DNA of 64,000 bases from assembly GCA_023423935.1 (NCBI GenBank), contig JAFAEQ010000033.1:62001-126000 (forward strand). The letters are read 5' to 3'. The stretch is from Pseudomonadota bacterium. Its GTDB lineage: Bacteria > Pseudomonadota > Gammaproteobacteria > Steroidobacterales > Steroidobacteraceae. The notes under the pieces are model-generated. The model saw only the letters and a program-made list of their open reading frames with translations. It searched no databases and was not told the origin of the DNA. Shown here piece after piece: positions 1 through 8,341 of the stretch. The number at the start of each line of letters is the position of its first letter. The first letter of the stretch is position 1. The position numbers were made by a program, and so were the translations under genes.

Positions 1-247
1 GTGAGTTCCGAACCGCAGGGAAGATTGATGGAAAGGAAATCGCTTGAAGGCCGTGGTCGCATGGGCAGTTATGGTTCGTTTCCGCCGCTTCTGCCGAAAT
101 TCGCACTTGTACCTAAAACCCGACGTACATGACGAGTGTTTCGATACGCGAGCCGTTGCCAGACGATCCGCGGTGCGCATTACTTGAACAATTGACGTCG
201 CCGCCGCTTCGAAGCGTCGAATTTCATCACACAATTTTTCCCAGCGA
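1..247. other. Unassigned leading sequence
   Basis: An open frame without a clear start runs from base 1 to a TGA at 130-132 and could be the last 43 codons of a gene that begins outside the window, but the peptide is not recognisable. The rest, up to the stop codon of the fixJ-like gene at 248, shows no gene, tRNA or terminator with a U-tract. Confidence 0.3.
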
Positions 248-877
248 TCACGCCTGACCGACTTCGAGCACCATGCGCACGAGATGTGCGAGCGACGACG
301 CCTGCATCTTTTCCATGACGCGCGCGCGATGAATCTCGACGGTGCGCTGACTGAGCTTCAGATCGCCTGCGATGACTTTGTTTGCCTTGCCGTGCACCAC
401 CAGATCGAGCACTTCACGTTCGCGCGGCGTCAACGTTTCGAGTCTGCGTCGAATATCTTTGCGTTCGCCGAGTGCAGCGCGATTGTTATTGTCTTTTTCG
501 AGCGCCTGATTGATGCGGTCGATCAGATCCTGGTCGCGAAAGGGCTTCTGAATGAAATCCACGGCACCTGCCTGCATCGCCTCGACCGCCATGGGCACGT
601 CGCCATGACCGGTGATGAAGATGATCGGCAGAATGGAATGGCGCTCGTTCAGTTTCTGCTGGAGCTCGAGCCCCGACATGCCGGGCATGCGGATGTCGAG
701 CACCAGACATCCCGAACGATCCTCGCTGTACGCGTCGATGAATTCCTGCCCTGAACTGTAAGTCTCGACGGCCTGACCCACCGATCTGAGCAACAGCTTC
801 AATGCATCGCGCACCGCAGCGTCGTCGTCGACCACGAAGATCGTTGGCCGCGCATTGCTGACAGTTACCCTCATCAT
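248..877 (-). CDS. fixJ: FixJ-type two-component response regulator
   Basis: This 209-residue DNA-binding response regulator is the probable phosphorylation partner of the adjacent FixL-like kinase. An N-terminal receiver (about residues 12-125) has the acidic cluster D17-D19, the phospho-acceptor D61 in the stretch LVLDIRMPG, and a QKPF switch lysine. The C-terminal LuxR/FixJ helix-turn-helix (about 145-205) begins LTPREREVLDLVV and contains SQRTVEIHRARVMEKM. The start codon overlaps the fixL stop in an ATGA arrangement, so the pair is translationally coupled on the minus strand. The family usually activates genes for low-oxygen respiration, but no fixK or oxidase gene is visible here, so the targets must lie elsewhere. 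A second ATG one codon downstream is an equally possible start. Confidence 0.85.
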   Translation of the reverse strand: MMRVTVSNARPTIFVVDDDAAVRDALKLLLRSVGQAVETYSSGQEFIDAYSEDRSGCLVLDIRMPGMSGLELQQKLNERHSILPIIFITGHGDVPMAVEAMQAGAVDFIQKPFRDQDLIDRINQALEKDNNNRAALGERKDIRRRLETLTPREREVLDLVVHGKANKVIAGDLKLSQRTVEIHRARVMEKMQASSLAHLVRMVLEVGQA

Positions 878-2427
878 CTGACTCCCTGCTCAACGCCGGC
901 CACGGCCGGCAATGTGAAAAAGAAACGAGCACCGCCCCCGGGATTGCTGCTGCACCAGAGCTTGCCACCATGCGCGCGCACGATGGAGCGACTGATGGAC
1001 AAGCCCAGCCCCGTACCGCCGGGCTTGGTACTGAAGAACGGATTGAACAACTCCGCGAGCGCAGCCGGATCGACGCCAGGACCTCGGTCGGCCACCATGA
1101 ATTCGACGTCGCCTTCCGCATCCACGCGCGTGCGCAGAAAGATCTCGCGCTGCGGCTCTGGAATCTCGAGCATGGCATCGATGCTGTTGCGCACAAGATT
1201 CAGGATCACTTGCTGTATCTGCACCGCGTCGGCTTGCACGAGCGGCGCATTCTGCGCGGCTTCGATCCGGATGCGCACGCCATGGTGCCGGGCATCCGTC
1301 TGTGCAAGCGTCTGCACATCATCGAGCAGCCGATTCGGCTCGACGGGGTCGCGCTTCACTTCGCGGTTCTTCACGAAGCTGCGCAGTCGGCGAATCACTT
1401 CGCCCGCACGCAGCGCCTGCGCACCGATCTGCTCGAGCGCTGCCCTGATGTCCTCCTGATCAACGTTGCCCGAAGCAATGAGCCGCTGACATGCCTGCGC
1501 ATAGGTCGCGATCGCCGTGAGCGGCTGGTTCACCTCGTGTGCAATGCCCGCCGCCATTTCGCCCATCGTCGAGATGCGACCGTAGTGTGCGATGCGATCC
1601 TGCATCTGCCGCGCCTCATCTTCGGCGCGACGCCGATCGGTGATGTCGTGGAGTGTCCCGACTTGTCGCAGCGCCTTGCCATCGGCCGTCCGGGTGGTCT
1701 GCGCGATGTGATGCACGTAACGCATGGTGCCGTCGGGATGAATGATGCGGTACTCGATGTCCGCAGAACGCGCACCCGCCGCGAGCTCATCGCGCATTTG
1801 CAGCCACCGGGTTCGATCCGCAGGGTGGATCATGGGCTCGAGATATTCGTATACGCCGATATAGCGCTCGCCGTAGCGCCGCCCGAGCACACGATACAGG
1901 TGCGGCGACCAGTAGTCCTCGAACTTGCCGTCGAAGTGCACGACGTAGTTGCCGAGATTGGCAATCTCCTGAGCGATGGTGAGCTGCGCTTCGCTGCGCC
2001 TCAACGCTTCCTCGGCGTTGCGTCGCACGGTGATGTCGCGGATGAAACCCACGAACCGCGGCGGCTTTGTGCCTTGAACGCGACCGATCGCCAACTCCGC
2101 TGCGAACTCGCTGCCATCGCGGCGCTTCGCCAGCAACTCGCGACCTATACCTACTATGCGCGGCTCGCCTGCTTCGATGTACTGACGCAGGTAGTGATCG
2201 TGCTGAGAGCGATACGGCTCGGGCAACAGAATGTTGACCTTGAGACCGACCACGTCTTCTTCGTTGTAGCCGAACATGCGCTCGCCCGCATGATTGAGCA
2301 GCTCGATGCGACCTTCGTGATCGAACAGGACGACCGCATCGACAGCCGCGTCGAGCACCGCCTGAAACTCGCGTTCCAGGCGCTGGGCTCGCTCCTCCTG
2401 CGGCTCGGCGACTCGAAGTAACGTCAT
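874..2427 (-). CDS. fixL: FixL-type haem-PAS oxygen-sensor histidine kinase
   Basis: This 517-residue histidine kinase has no transmembrane segment and is probably cytosolic. The first PAS domain (about residues 20-140) carries PYRSQHDHYL with H76 and GIGRELL with R96. They match in context and 20-residue spacing the haem-ligating H200 and oxygen-responsive R220 of Bradyrhizobium FixL. A second PAS domain follows (about 145-260), then a dimerisation/phosphoacceptor helix with the H-box AAGIAHEVNQPLTAI and a HATPase domain with LVRNSIDAM, DRGPGVD and GGTGLGLSIS. It overlaps fixJ by 4 nt and is divergent from the c-di-GMP gene that starts 82 nt away. Haem binding is inferred from these residues; a loss-of-haem paralogue is the main alternative. 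Confidence 0.85.
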   Translation of the reverse strand: MTLLRVAEPQEERAQRLEREFQAVLDAAVDAVVLFDHEGRIELLNHAGERMFGYNEEDVVGLKVNILLPEPYRSQHDHYLRQYIEAGEPRIVGIGRELLAKRRDGSEFAAELAIGRVQGTKPPRFVGFIRDITVRRNAEEALRRSEAQLTIAQEIANLGNYVVHFDGKFEDYWSPHLYRVLGRRYGERYIGVYEYLEPMIHPADRTRWLQMRDELAAGARSADIEYRIIHPDGTMRYVHHIAQTTRTADGKALRQVGTLHDITDRRRAEDEARQMQDRIAHYGRISTMGEMAAGIAHEVNQPLTAIATYAQACQRLIASGNVDQEDIRAALEQIGAQALRAGEVIRRLRSFVKNREVKRDPVEPNRLLDDVQTLAQTDARHHGVRIRIEAAQNAPLVQADAVQIQQVILNLVRNSIDAMLEIPEPQREIFLRTRVDAEGDVEFMVADRGPGVDPAALAELFNPFFSTKPGGTGLGLSISRSIVRAHGGKLWCSSNPGGGARFFFTLPAVAGVEQGVR

Positions 2428-2509
2428 GGTGCGATTCTAGGCGCTGCCCACATCGTTTGCGTAGTGCTGCGAATGTTGGCTGCTGAAACGATTCTTATAC
2501 TGCATACGA

Positions 2510-4570
2510 ATGGATGCGACCAAAGTGCTGTTGATCGATGCGAACGCGCAGGACGAGCAACTCGTTCGCGAGGCACTCACACAACTGCGCCACGATCACT
2601 ACCGGCTGAGCGTTGCCGGCAGCCTCAACGAGGCACTCGCCATGCTTCGGGCGGAGCGCATGGATGTGATCCTGCTCGATCTTCATCTGCCGGATAGCCT
2701 CGGTGTGGCCACATTTCTGCGGCTTCAGCCGCAAATCTCGGAACGTCCTGTGATCGTGCTCGTGAGCCAGTCAGACGAGGAACTCGGCATCGAGGCGGTC
2801 GAGCGCGGAGCACTCGACTACCTGATCAAGCAGCAGCTCATGAGCACGCTGTTGGGAAAGGCGCTGCGCTACGCGACGAAGCGTACCCACACTTTGCTCG
2901 CGCTCAAGGCATCGGAAACACGCTATCGCGAGCTTTACGAAAACGTGGTAGCCGGCGTATTTCAGACCACAGCCGAAGGGGGCTTCACGGCTGCGAATCC
3001 CGCACTCGTGAAACTGCTCGGATACTCCTCCGAAGCCGAGCTGCTGTCGCTCAACATCGCGCGCGATCTCTACGAGTACGCCGAGGACCGCGACCGATGG
3101 ATGCGTCGAGTTGGCGATGCTGCCGAGATCAGGAATGCAGAGCTGGTCCTGCGACGCAAGGACGGCAAGCGCATCGTGGTGCTGGAGAACTCACGCTGCG
3201 TTCGCGACGAGCAGGGTCGTGCCCTCTACTTCGAAGGCACGCTCACCGACATCACCGAGGCGCATGAACTCTCGCGACAGCTCTCCTATGAGGCCACTCA
3301 CGATTCGTTGACAGGTCTGATCAATCGCCGGGAATTCGACGCACGTCTGCAGACCGCGCTTACCTCGGCTTCCGGCGGCGCCTCGCATGCGTTGTGCTAC
3401 GTCGATCTGGATCAGTTCAAGATCATCAACGATACCTGCGGACACATCGCCGGCGATGAGCTGCTGCGGCAACTCGCACACACATTGCAGGCCCAGGCAC
3501 GCAGCAACGACAGCCTGGCACGCATCGGCGGCGACGAGTTCGGACTGTTGCTCCACAACTGCTCGATCGAAGATGCGCACACGGTGGCCAACGGACTCAT
3601 CAGGGCGATCGAGCAACATCATTTCGTCTGGTGCGATAGATCATTCAGCGTCGGCGCGAGCATCGGACTGGTGGCCGTCACGCCTGAGTTCAAGAACATC
3701 ACGCAACTGCTGCAGGCCGCCGATGCCGCCTGCTATGCGGCAAAAGACGCGGGACGCAATCGAATCAACATCTATCGCGAAGAGGACGTGCCGATTACCC
3801 GCCGTCAGGGAGCGACGCAATGGATGACGCGGGTCAAAACAGCGCTGACGGAGGATCGACTCTTTCTCGAAGCACAGCGTATCGTGCCGATTGCGGACGT
3901 CCGCAGCGCCAACCGCAGTTACGAGCTGCTCCTGCGAATGCGCGACGACACAGGACGGGTCGTGCCGCCTGGCGCATTCCTGCCCGCTGCCGAGCGTTAC
4001 AACCTATCGCAGCGTCTCGACCGTTGGGTGCTCGATACAGCATTCACGTGGCTCGCCGCTCATCCCGGTGCGATGGATCGGCTGGGCCGACTGTTCGTGA
4101 ATCTGTCGGGCGACAGCGTGAGCGATCCGCATCTTGCGGATTTCATCCGCGAGCAGCTGCGTGAAAAATCAGTCCCGCCGAACAAGATCGGCTTCGAGAT
4201 CACCGAAACCGCTGCCATGGGCCATCTCACGCGTGCGAATCAGCTGATCTCACAATTACGCGCGCTTGGATGCGCATTCGGGCTCGACGATTTCGGCAGC
4301 GGCGTATCTTCATTCACCTATCTGAAAGCGCTCGCCGTGGATTTCGTGAAGATCGACGGACTGTTCGTCGCGAACATCGCCAAAGATCCGGTGGACCTCG
4401 AGATGGTTCGATCCATCACCGAGATCGCGCACGTGATGGACAAGAAAGTGATCGCCGAGTCCGTGGAAAGTGACGATGTACTGGCGAAGTTGCGCGAGCT
4501 CCGCGTCGACTACGCGCAGGGATTCGCGGTGGGCGTGCCAGGTCCTCTGGAAATGATCACCGGACCGTAA
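2510..4570 (+). CDS. Response regulator with PAS-GGDEF-EAL output
   Basis: This 686-residue cytosolic protein joins a receiver (residues 1-125, phospho-acceptor D57 in LLDLHLPD) to a PAS domain (about 140-260), a GGDEF domain with an intact GGDEF signature preceded by RSND (an RxxD inhibitory-site match), and an EAL domain. The EAL signature reads ELL, but NLSGDS, FEITETA, the LDDFGSG metal motif, KIDG and IAESVES are present, so phosphodiesterase activity is plausible. It could make or degrade c-di-GMP according to phosphorylation. No kinase is fused; FixL, encoded divergently 82 nt away, is a possible partner by position only. The receiver has IDANAQDE rather than the usual DDD-type acidic pocket. 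Confidence 0.85.
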   Translation: MDATKVLLIDANAQDEQLVREALTQLRHDHYRLSVAGSLNEALAMLRAERMDVILLDLHLPDSLGVATFLRLQPQISERPVIVLVSQSDEELGIEAVERGALDYLIKQQLMSTLLGKALRYATKRTHTLLALKASETRYRELYENVVAGVFQTTAEGGFTAANPALVKLLGYSSEAELLSLNIARDLYEYAEDRDRWMRRVGDAAEIRNAELVLRRKDGKRIVVLENSRCVRDEQGRALYFEGTLTDITEAHELSRQLSYEATHDSLTGLINRREFDARLQTALTSASGGASHALCYVDLDQFKIINDTCGHIAGDELLRQLAHTLQAQARSNDSLARIGGDEFGLLLHNCSIEDAHTVANGLIRAIEQHHFVWCDRSFSVGASIGLVAVTPEFKNITQLLQAADAACYAAKDAGRNRINIYREEDVPITRRQGATQWMTRVKTALTEDRLFLEAQRIVPIADVRSANRSYELLLRMRDDTGRVVPPGAFLPAAERYNLSQRLDRWVLDTAFTWLAAHPGAMDRLGRLFVNLSGDSVSDPHLADFIREQLREKSVPPNKIGFEITETAAMGHLTRANQLISQLRALGCAFGLDDFGSGVSSFTYLKALAVDFVKIDGLFVANIAKDPVDLEMVRSITEIAHVMDKKVIAESVESDDVLAKLRELRVDYAQGFAVGVPGPLEMITGP

Positions 4571-4575
4571 CGCGC

Positions 4576-5826
4576 TCAGACCGCAGTGGCCCTGTCCTCA
4601 GCGGACTTGCGGAAGGATCCCGTCGAGAGCTGCTCGTATTCCTTGTCCATGATGACCACGCAGTCGCGGCCGCGCTCTTTCGCCGCATAGAGCGCCTCAT
4701 CGGCAAGCTGAATGAATCCGAAATGGCTGCGATCGGCCACCGGATGCACGCAGGCGGCACCGATGCTGACGGTCAGGTAGGGCTTGCCCGCAGGTGCGGC
4801 CGGATGCTCGATCGCGAGCGCCTCGATACCTGATCGGATCCGGCGCGCGACTTCTTCCACGTGATCGCGGCGGGCGTCATACAGCACGACTGCGAATTCT
4901 TCTCCGCCATATCTTGCAATGACATCGAGCGGCCGCCGCGCGACACGCGCCAGACAGCGAGCGACGCGGCGCAGACATTCATCGCCCGCCTGATGTCCGG
5001 AGAAATCGTTGTAAGCCTTGAAGTGATCGATATCGAGCAGCACCACGGCAAGCGGCACCTGATCGCGAATGCCCTGCAACCAGATCCGATCCATGTGGCT
5101 GTCGAAGTAACGGCGATTGTGAATGCCGGTGAGTCCGTCGCGGCTCGCCGTTTCGATCAAGAGCTGCTCTTCCAGGTAGTTGGTGCGATTCGCACGCTCG
5201 AGCGAATAGCACACCATCGCACCGATGACGTTGGCGGAGATCAGAATCGTCATGTCCACCACGATGAGGCGCGCGGGCAGGCCGATAGCGATCGTTGCAA
5301 GCAGGTAGCCCAGCGTCACCAGCGAGGCAGCCGTGAGCGCGGAGTAGAACAACAGGCCGAGCATGAAGTAGATGAAGATGGTCACGATGACCACCGTCGA
5401 GATCAGATCGACGCCATGCCGGGCAGCGATGACCGCGACGAGCGCAACGCCCGCACCGAAGACCGCCGATCCAATCTGCGCCACCAGCGAATAGATGCGC
5501 TGATACAGGGACGAATGCACGACCCACAGACCCAGGATCAGCAAAGGGGTGTACACGGCCAGCCGGATCATATCCAACGTCCGATGCACGGCAGGATCCA
5601 GGACCAGACGCGTCATCAGCGAAAAGGCGACGGTGATGAGAATGCCGAGCCAGAGATTGCGTCGGATCTGCGGCAGCGACTCGGCCCGATGCGTCTGTCG
5701 AAACTCGTGTTCCAGGGGCGGATCGAAGCGCAGACCGGGAAATCCGCGCTGCAGTTGCATGGCGTGCGGCGAATCGTCGGGCGCGCCTGCGGGCAGTCGG
5801 GATCGGTTGAGCTCTGGTGCGGACAT
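4576..5826 (-). CDS. Membrane-bound diguanylate cyclase
   Basis: This 416-residue protein would condense two GTP to c-di-GMP at the inner membrane. Residues 1-50 are hydrophilic. About six hydrophobic segments follow between residues 55 and 210 and resemble a MASE-type sensory module. The C-terminal GGDEF domain has DGLTGIHNRRYFD, the active-site variant GGEEF, and RPLD five residues upstream as the RxxD product-inhibition site. It converges on the receiver-GGDEF-EAL gene with only 5 nt between stop codons and lies downstream of gshA on the same strand, separated by a structured 171-nt gap. The sensed signal cannot be deduced. Confidence 0.85.
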   Translation of the reverse strand: MSAPELNRSRLPAGAPDDSPHAMQLQRGFPGLRFDPPLEHEFRQTHRAESLPQIRRNLWLGILITVAFSLMTRLVLDPAVHRTLDMIRLAVYTPLLILGLWVVHSSLYQRIYSLVAQIGSAVFGAGVALVAVIAARHGVDLISTVVIVTIFIYFMLGLLFYSALTAASLVTLGYLLATIAIGLPARLIVVDMTILISANVIGAMVCYSLERANRTNYLEEQLLIETASRDGLTGIHNRRYFDSHMDRIWLQGIRDQVPLAVVLLDIDHFKAYNDFSGHQAGDECLRRVARCLARVARRPLDVIARYGGEEFAVVLYDARRDHVEEVARRIRSGIEALAIEHPAAPAGKPYLTVSIGAACVHPVADRSHFGFIQLADEALYAAKERGRDCVVIMDKEYEQLSTGSFRKSAEDRATAV

Positions 5827-5935
5827 TGCGGTGATGAGGGCGCGCCGTCCCTTCTTTGAGTGCCGCGATCCTAGCGCGCTGCGTCAAATCCCGCACCGAG
5901 CATAGCGAACAACTTCGTCAGAGAACGACTTACAT

Positions 5936-5986
5936 GGGGCGCGAACGGTAGCCGCTTGGCGGCTCCCACACAAGCGGTCGCGCCCC
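5936..5986. repeat. REP-like nested palindrome
   Basis: The outer arms GGGGCGCGA (5936-5944) and TCGCGCCCC (5978-5986) are perfectly complementary. Inside, AGCCGC and GCGGCT form a 6-bp hairpin. On the minus strand the core reads GTGTGGGAGCCGCCAAGCGG, which resembles the GTGGGAGC/GTAGGAGC REP palindromes of pseudomonads and xanthomonads. It lies between gshA and the downstream diguanylate cyclase gene and lacks a U-tract, so it looks more like a REP element than an intrinsic terminator. Confidence 0.55.
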
Positions 5987-5997
5987 GTGTGCGGCAC

Positions 5998-7599
5998 TCA
6001 GACGGGGTTGCGCCGGGGCTTCAGCGTTGCGAAATAGTTCGCCAGGTATTGGTCGAACGACACGGTGTCCGCTCGCTCGATGGCAGCCTGCTCTTCGAGT
6101 GAACGCTCCGCCTGCTCCGCGAACTCGGCCAGGCGCTGCTCGTTCGGCGGATACAGATCCAGGAAATAGTTCTTGTGCAACGTCGACATGCGCAGCGCCA
6201 TCTGCGCGAAGGACTCACCGGTCGAGCGCATCTCCTCGAGCGTGCGTGCCGACGGGGTGAGCGCCGGATCGTTGATCTTGGCTTCCTGAAGCTCGAGCGC
6301 CGCGGTGTAGGGCCGAAGCTCGTCGCCCTCATCGAGCAACTCGCAGATTCCGCGCATCGAATCGATCAGCTCCAGCGCCCAGGAGCGCATCTCCACCGGA
6401 CGACCGTCGCGATCGAGCTCGAGCCCCGGTTCGCGGCCGCGATGTGCGACCGTCGCATGATTCGCATCGAGCATATCGCCCGCTTCGATCGGCGGACTGT
6501 CCTTGAGCACGCAGAGTGCCGCGAATGCTTCGAGGAATCTCAGCTTGTTCTGATTGACGCCCACAGGATCGTAGGCACTGACATCCAATGCACGGAACTC
6601 GACGTACTCGACGCCGCCGCGGCGCAGAGCCTGGCTCGGATGCTCGCCGGAGCGGGCGACGCGCTTGGGCCGGATGTAGCTGTAATACTCGTTCTCGATC
6701 TGCAGAAGATTGGCGTTGAGCTGGCGATATTCGCCATTCACTTTCACACCGATCCGCTCGTACTCGGGATGCAGCGTGCTCACGGCTGCCGTCAGATCGC
6801 GGATGTAGTCATCGAGACTGTTCACCGAGATCTTCACGCCGGCCTGGCTCTTGTTGCGATAGCCGAGATCCGACATTCGCAGGGAAGTCGCATACGGCTC
6901 GTACAGCGTTCCCGGACCGAACTCCTTCAACGAGTGCTCCCGGCCTCGCACGAACGAGCTGCATAGCGCGGGCGAATTGCCAAACAGATACAGAATCAGC
7001 CAGCCGTAACGGCGATAGTTGCGCAGCAGCGCGAAGTACTGCGCCGAGATGAATGTCTGATCGACCTTGCGCACCTGCAACGCTTCGGCCAGGACCGGCC
7101 AGAGCTGCTGCGGAAACGAATAGTTGAAATGAACCCCGGAGATGGCCTGCATCATGCGGCCGTAGCGATGACCGAGCCCGAGGCGATAGACCTCTTTCAT
7201 CCGACCGACGTTGGAGCGGCCGAAATGCGCCACGGGGATGCTCGAGTCATCGCCGATGATGCAGGGCATGCTGGTCGCCCATAGCAGCTCATCGCCCAGG
7301 TGGCGATAGACGAACTGATGCAGATCGCACAGAAACTGCAGCAGCTCCCATGAATGCTCGAAGGCCGGCGTGACCAGCTCGATCAGCGCCTCCGAGTAAT
7401 CCATCGTGATGTATTCGTGCGTGAGCGCCGAGCCCAGACTGGCCGGATGCGGCGTGCGAGCGAGCGTGCCGTCGGTGTTGACGCGCAGCGATTCCTTCTC
7501 CACGCCCTTCAACCCGTGCTGCAGGACGCCGCGCTCGCGGGCATTCACGAGCGATGCAAGGCGACGCTCGAAGGCGCGATCAATAGCGGATGCGGGCAT
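5998..7599 (-). CDS. gshA: Glutamate-cysteine ligase
   Basis: This cytosolic enzyme catalyses the first, ATP-dependent step of glutathione synthesis, joining L-glutamate to L-cysteine. The 533-residue product has the proteobacterial type-1 signature: GLKGVEKESLRVN near residue 30, DYSEALIELVTP near 70, GVHFNYSFP near 155 and EYRQLNANLLQIENEYYSYIRPKR in the second half, and its length matches the E. coli enzyme (518 residues). It starts 6 nt downstream of the Mpo1-like stop codon, so the two genes are probably cotranscribed. gshB is not in the window. Confidence 0.95.
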   Translation of the reverse strand: MPASAIDRAFERRLASLVNARERGVLQHGLKGVEKESLRVNTDGTLARTPHPASLGSALTHEYITMDYSEALIELVTPAFEHSWELLQFLCDLHQFVYRHLGDELLWATSMPCIIGDDSSIPVAHFGRSNVGRMKEVYRLGLGHRYGRMMQAISGVHFNYSFPQQLWPVLAEALQVRKVDQTFISAQYFALLRNYRRYGWLILYLFGNSPALCSSFVRGREHSLKEFGPGTLYEPYATSLRMSDLGYRNKSQAGVKISVNSLDDYIRDLTAAVSTLHPEYERIGVKVNGEYRQLNANLLQIENEYYSYIRPKRVARSGEHPSQALRRGGVEYVEFRALDVSAYDPVGVNQNKLRFLEAFAALCVLKDSPPIEAGDMLDANHATVAHRGREPGLELDRDGRPVEMRSWALELIDSMRGICELLDEGDELRPYTAALELQEAKINDPALTPSARTLEEMRSTGESFAQMALRMSTLHKNYFLDLYPPNEQRLAEFAEQAERSLEEQAAIERADTVSFDQYLANYFATLKPRRNPV

Positions 7600-7605
7600 A
7601 GGGTT

Positions 7606-7932
7606 CTAAAAGCGAATGCGCCCGATGAGGATGTCGCGGAACAGGACGAAATCCGCGGCGAGGCTATAGACCGGGTGCGCAAAAGTCGCCGGGCGATTGT
7701 GCTCGAAAAAGAAATGCCCGACCCAGGCGAAGCTATATCCGGCCAGAGGCATCGCCAGCAACCACCAGGGGTTCGCGGTCAGGATCGCCACCAGCAGAAA
7801 GGCGATGACCAGTGCCGACCCGGTGAAATGCAGACGGCGACACACAGGGTGGCGATGCTCCGATAAGTAAAACGGATAGAAGTCCGCGAAACGCGCGAAA
7901 CGATCAGGCGGAGCGGACGCGGAAGGATTCAT
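7606..7932 (-). CDS. Mpo1-like (DUF962) membrane protein
   Basis: This 108-residue protein has two hydrophobic segments (about residues 35-55 and 57-75) and the histidine-containing stretches SEHRHPVCRRLHF and WVGHFFFEHNRPATF, typical of the DUF962/Mpo1 family. In yeast the related Mpo1 is an iron-dependent dioxygenase of 2-hydroxy fatty acids. The histidines here would suit iron binding, but the bacterial substrate is unknown. The gene leads a short operon with gshA, 6 nt apart. Confidence 0.75.
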   Translation of the reverse strand: MNPSASAPPDRFARFADFYPFYLSEHRHPVCRRLHFTGSALVIAFLLVAILTANPWWLLAMPLAGYSFAWVGHFFFEHNRPATFAHPVYSLAADFVLFRDILIGRIRF

Positions 7933-8161
7933 GGATGAGACGGGGCCTGGAACGGAAGCGGCGCCAGTTTCCTAAGGCGCATCAGGGGCGTCAAGCCGAG
8001 CTTCGAGAAGTAACTTCCGGAGCAGCTTCATCCTCGAGCGCTCGTCGGCGCGTCTTGCACCGTCGCATTCCGTCGAGGAAATGCGACCGCGGCCGATACC
8101 CGGCGGCCCACGCCTGTGCTCTTATAGTCAGGTCGCTCGCGACGAGGAAGCTGATCTATCG

Positions 8162-8195
8162 CCTGCCCTGAATTTCGGCAGGCATGACTGCCTGA
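8162..8195. other. Mutually exclusive hairpins upstream of a cyclase gene
   Basis: Segment B (GGCAGGC, 8178-8184) can pair with segment A upstream (GCCTGCC, 8162-8168, 7 bp, 9-nt loop). Shifted by two bases (CAGGCA, 8180-8185), it can instead pair with segment C downstream (TGCCTG, 8190-8195, 6 bp, 4-nt loop). The arrangement lies about 150 nt before the diguanylate cyclase start in a 409-nt gap that otherwise holds no convincing gene. It does not match the c-di-GMP riboswitch consensus. Confidence 0.3.
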
Positions 8196-8341
8196 AGTAC
8201 AGCGGTGCTCGAAGCAGCAGGCAGCGCAAAACGCGAGTTGGTCAGACCAATCAAGCAGCACGTGCGGCGACACCGGTTCATTTCGAAACCAGCGATGCGC
8301 ATGAAGGGTTCCGCGCCGATGTCGTTGAGACCGTCCGTTCA

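Noticed and set aside
970..2421. Long open frame on the plus strand opposite fixL (483 codons)
   Set aside because: It is antisense to a gene with clear PAS and kinase motifs, has no recognisable domain and is explained by codon bias of GC-rich DNA.
4861..5859. 332-codon plus-strand frame opposite the diguanylate cyclase
   Set aside because: It is antisense to a GGDEF gene with intact motifs and lacks a ribosome-binding site.
7933..8341. c-di-GMP riboswitch upstream of a cyclase gene
   Set aside because: I could not find the conserved core of either known class; only generic competing hairpins are visible.
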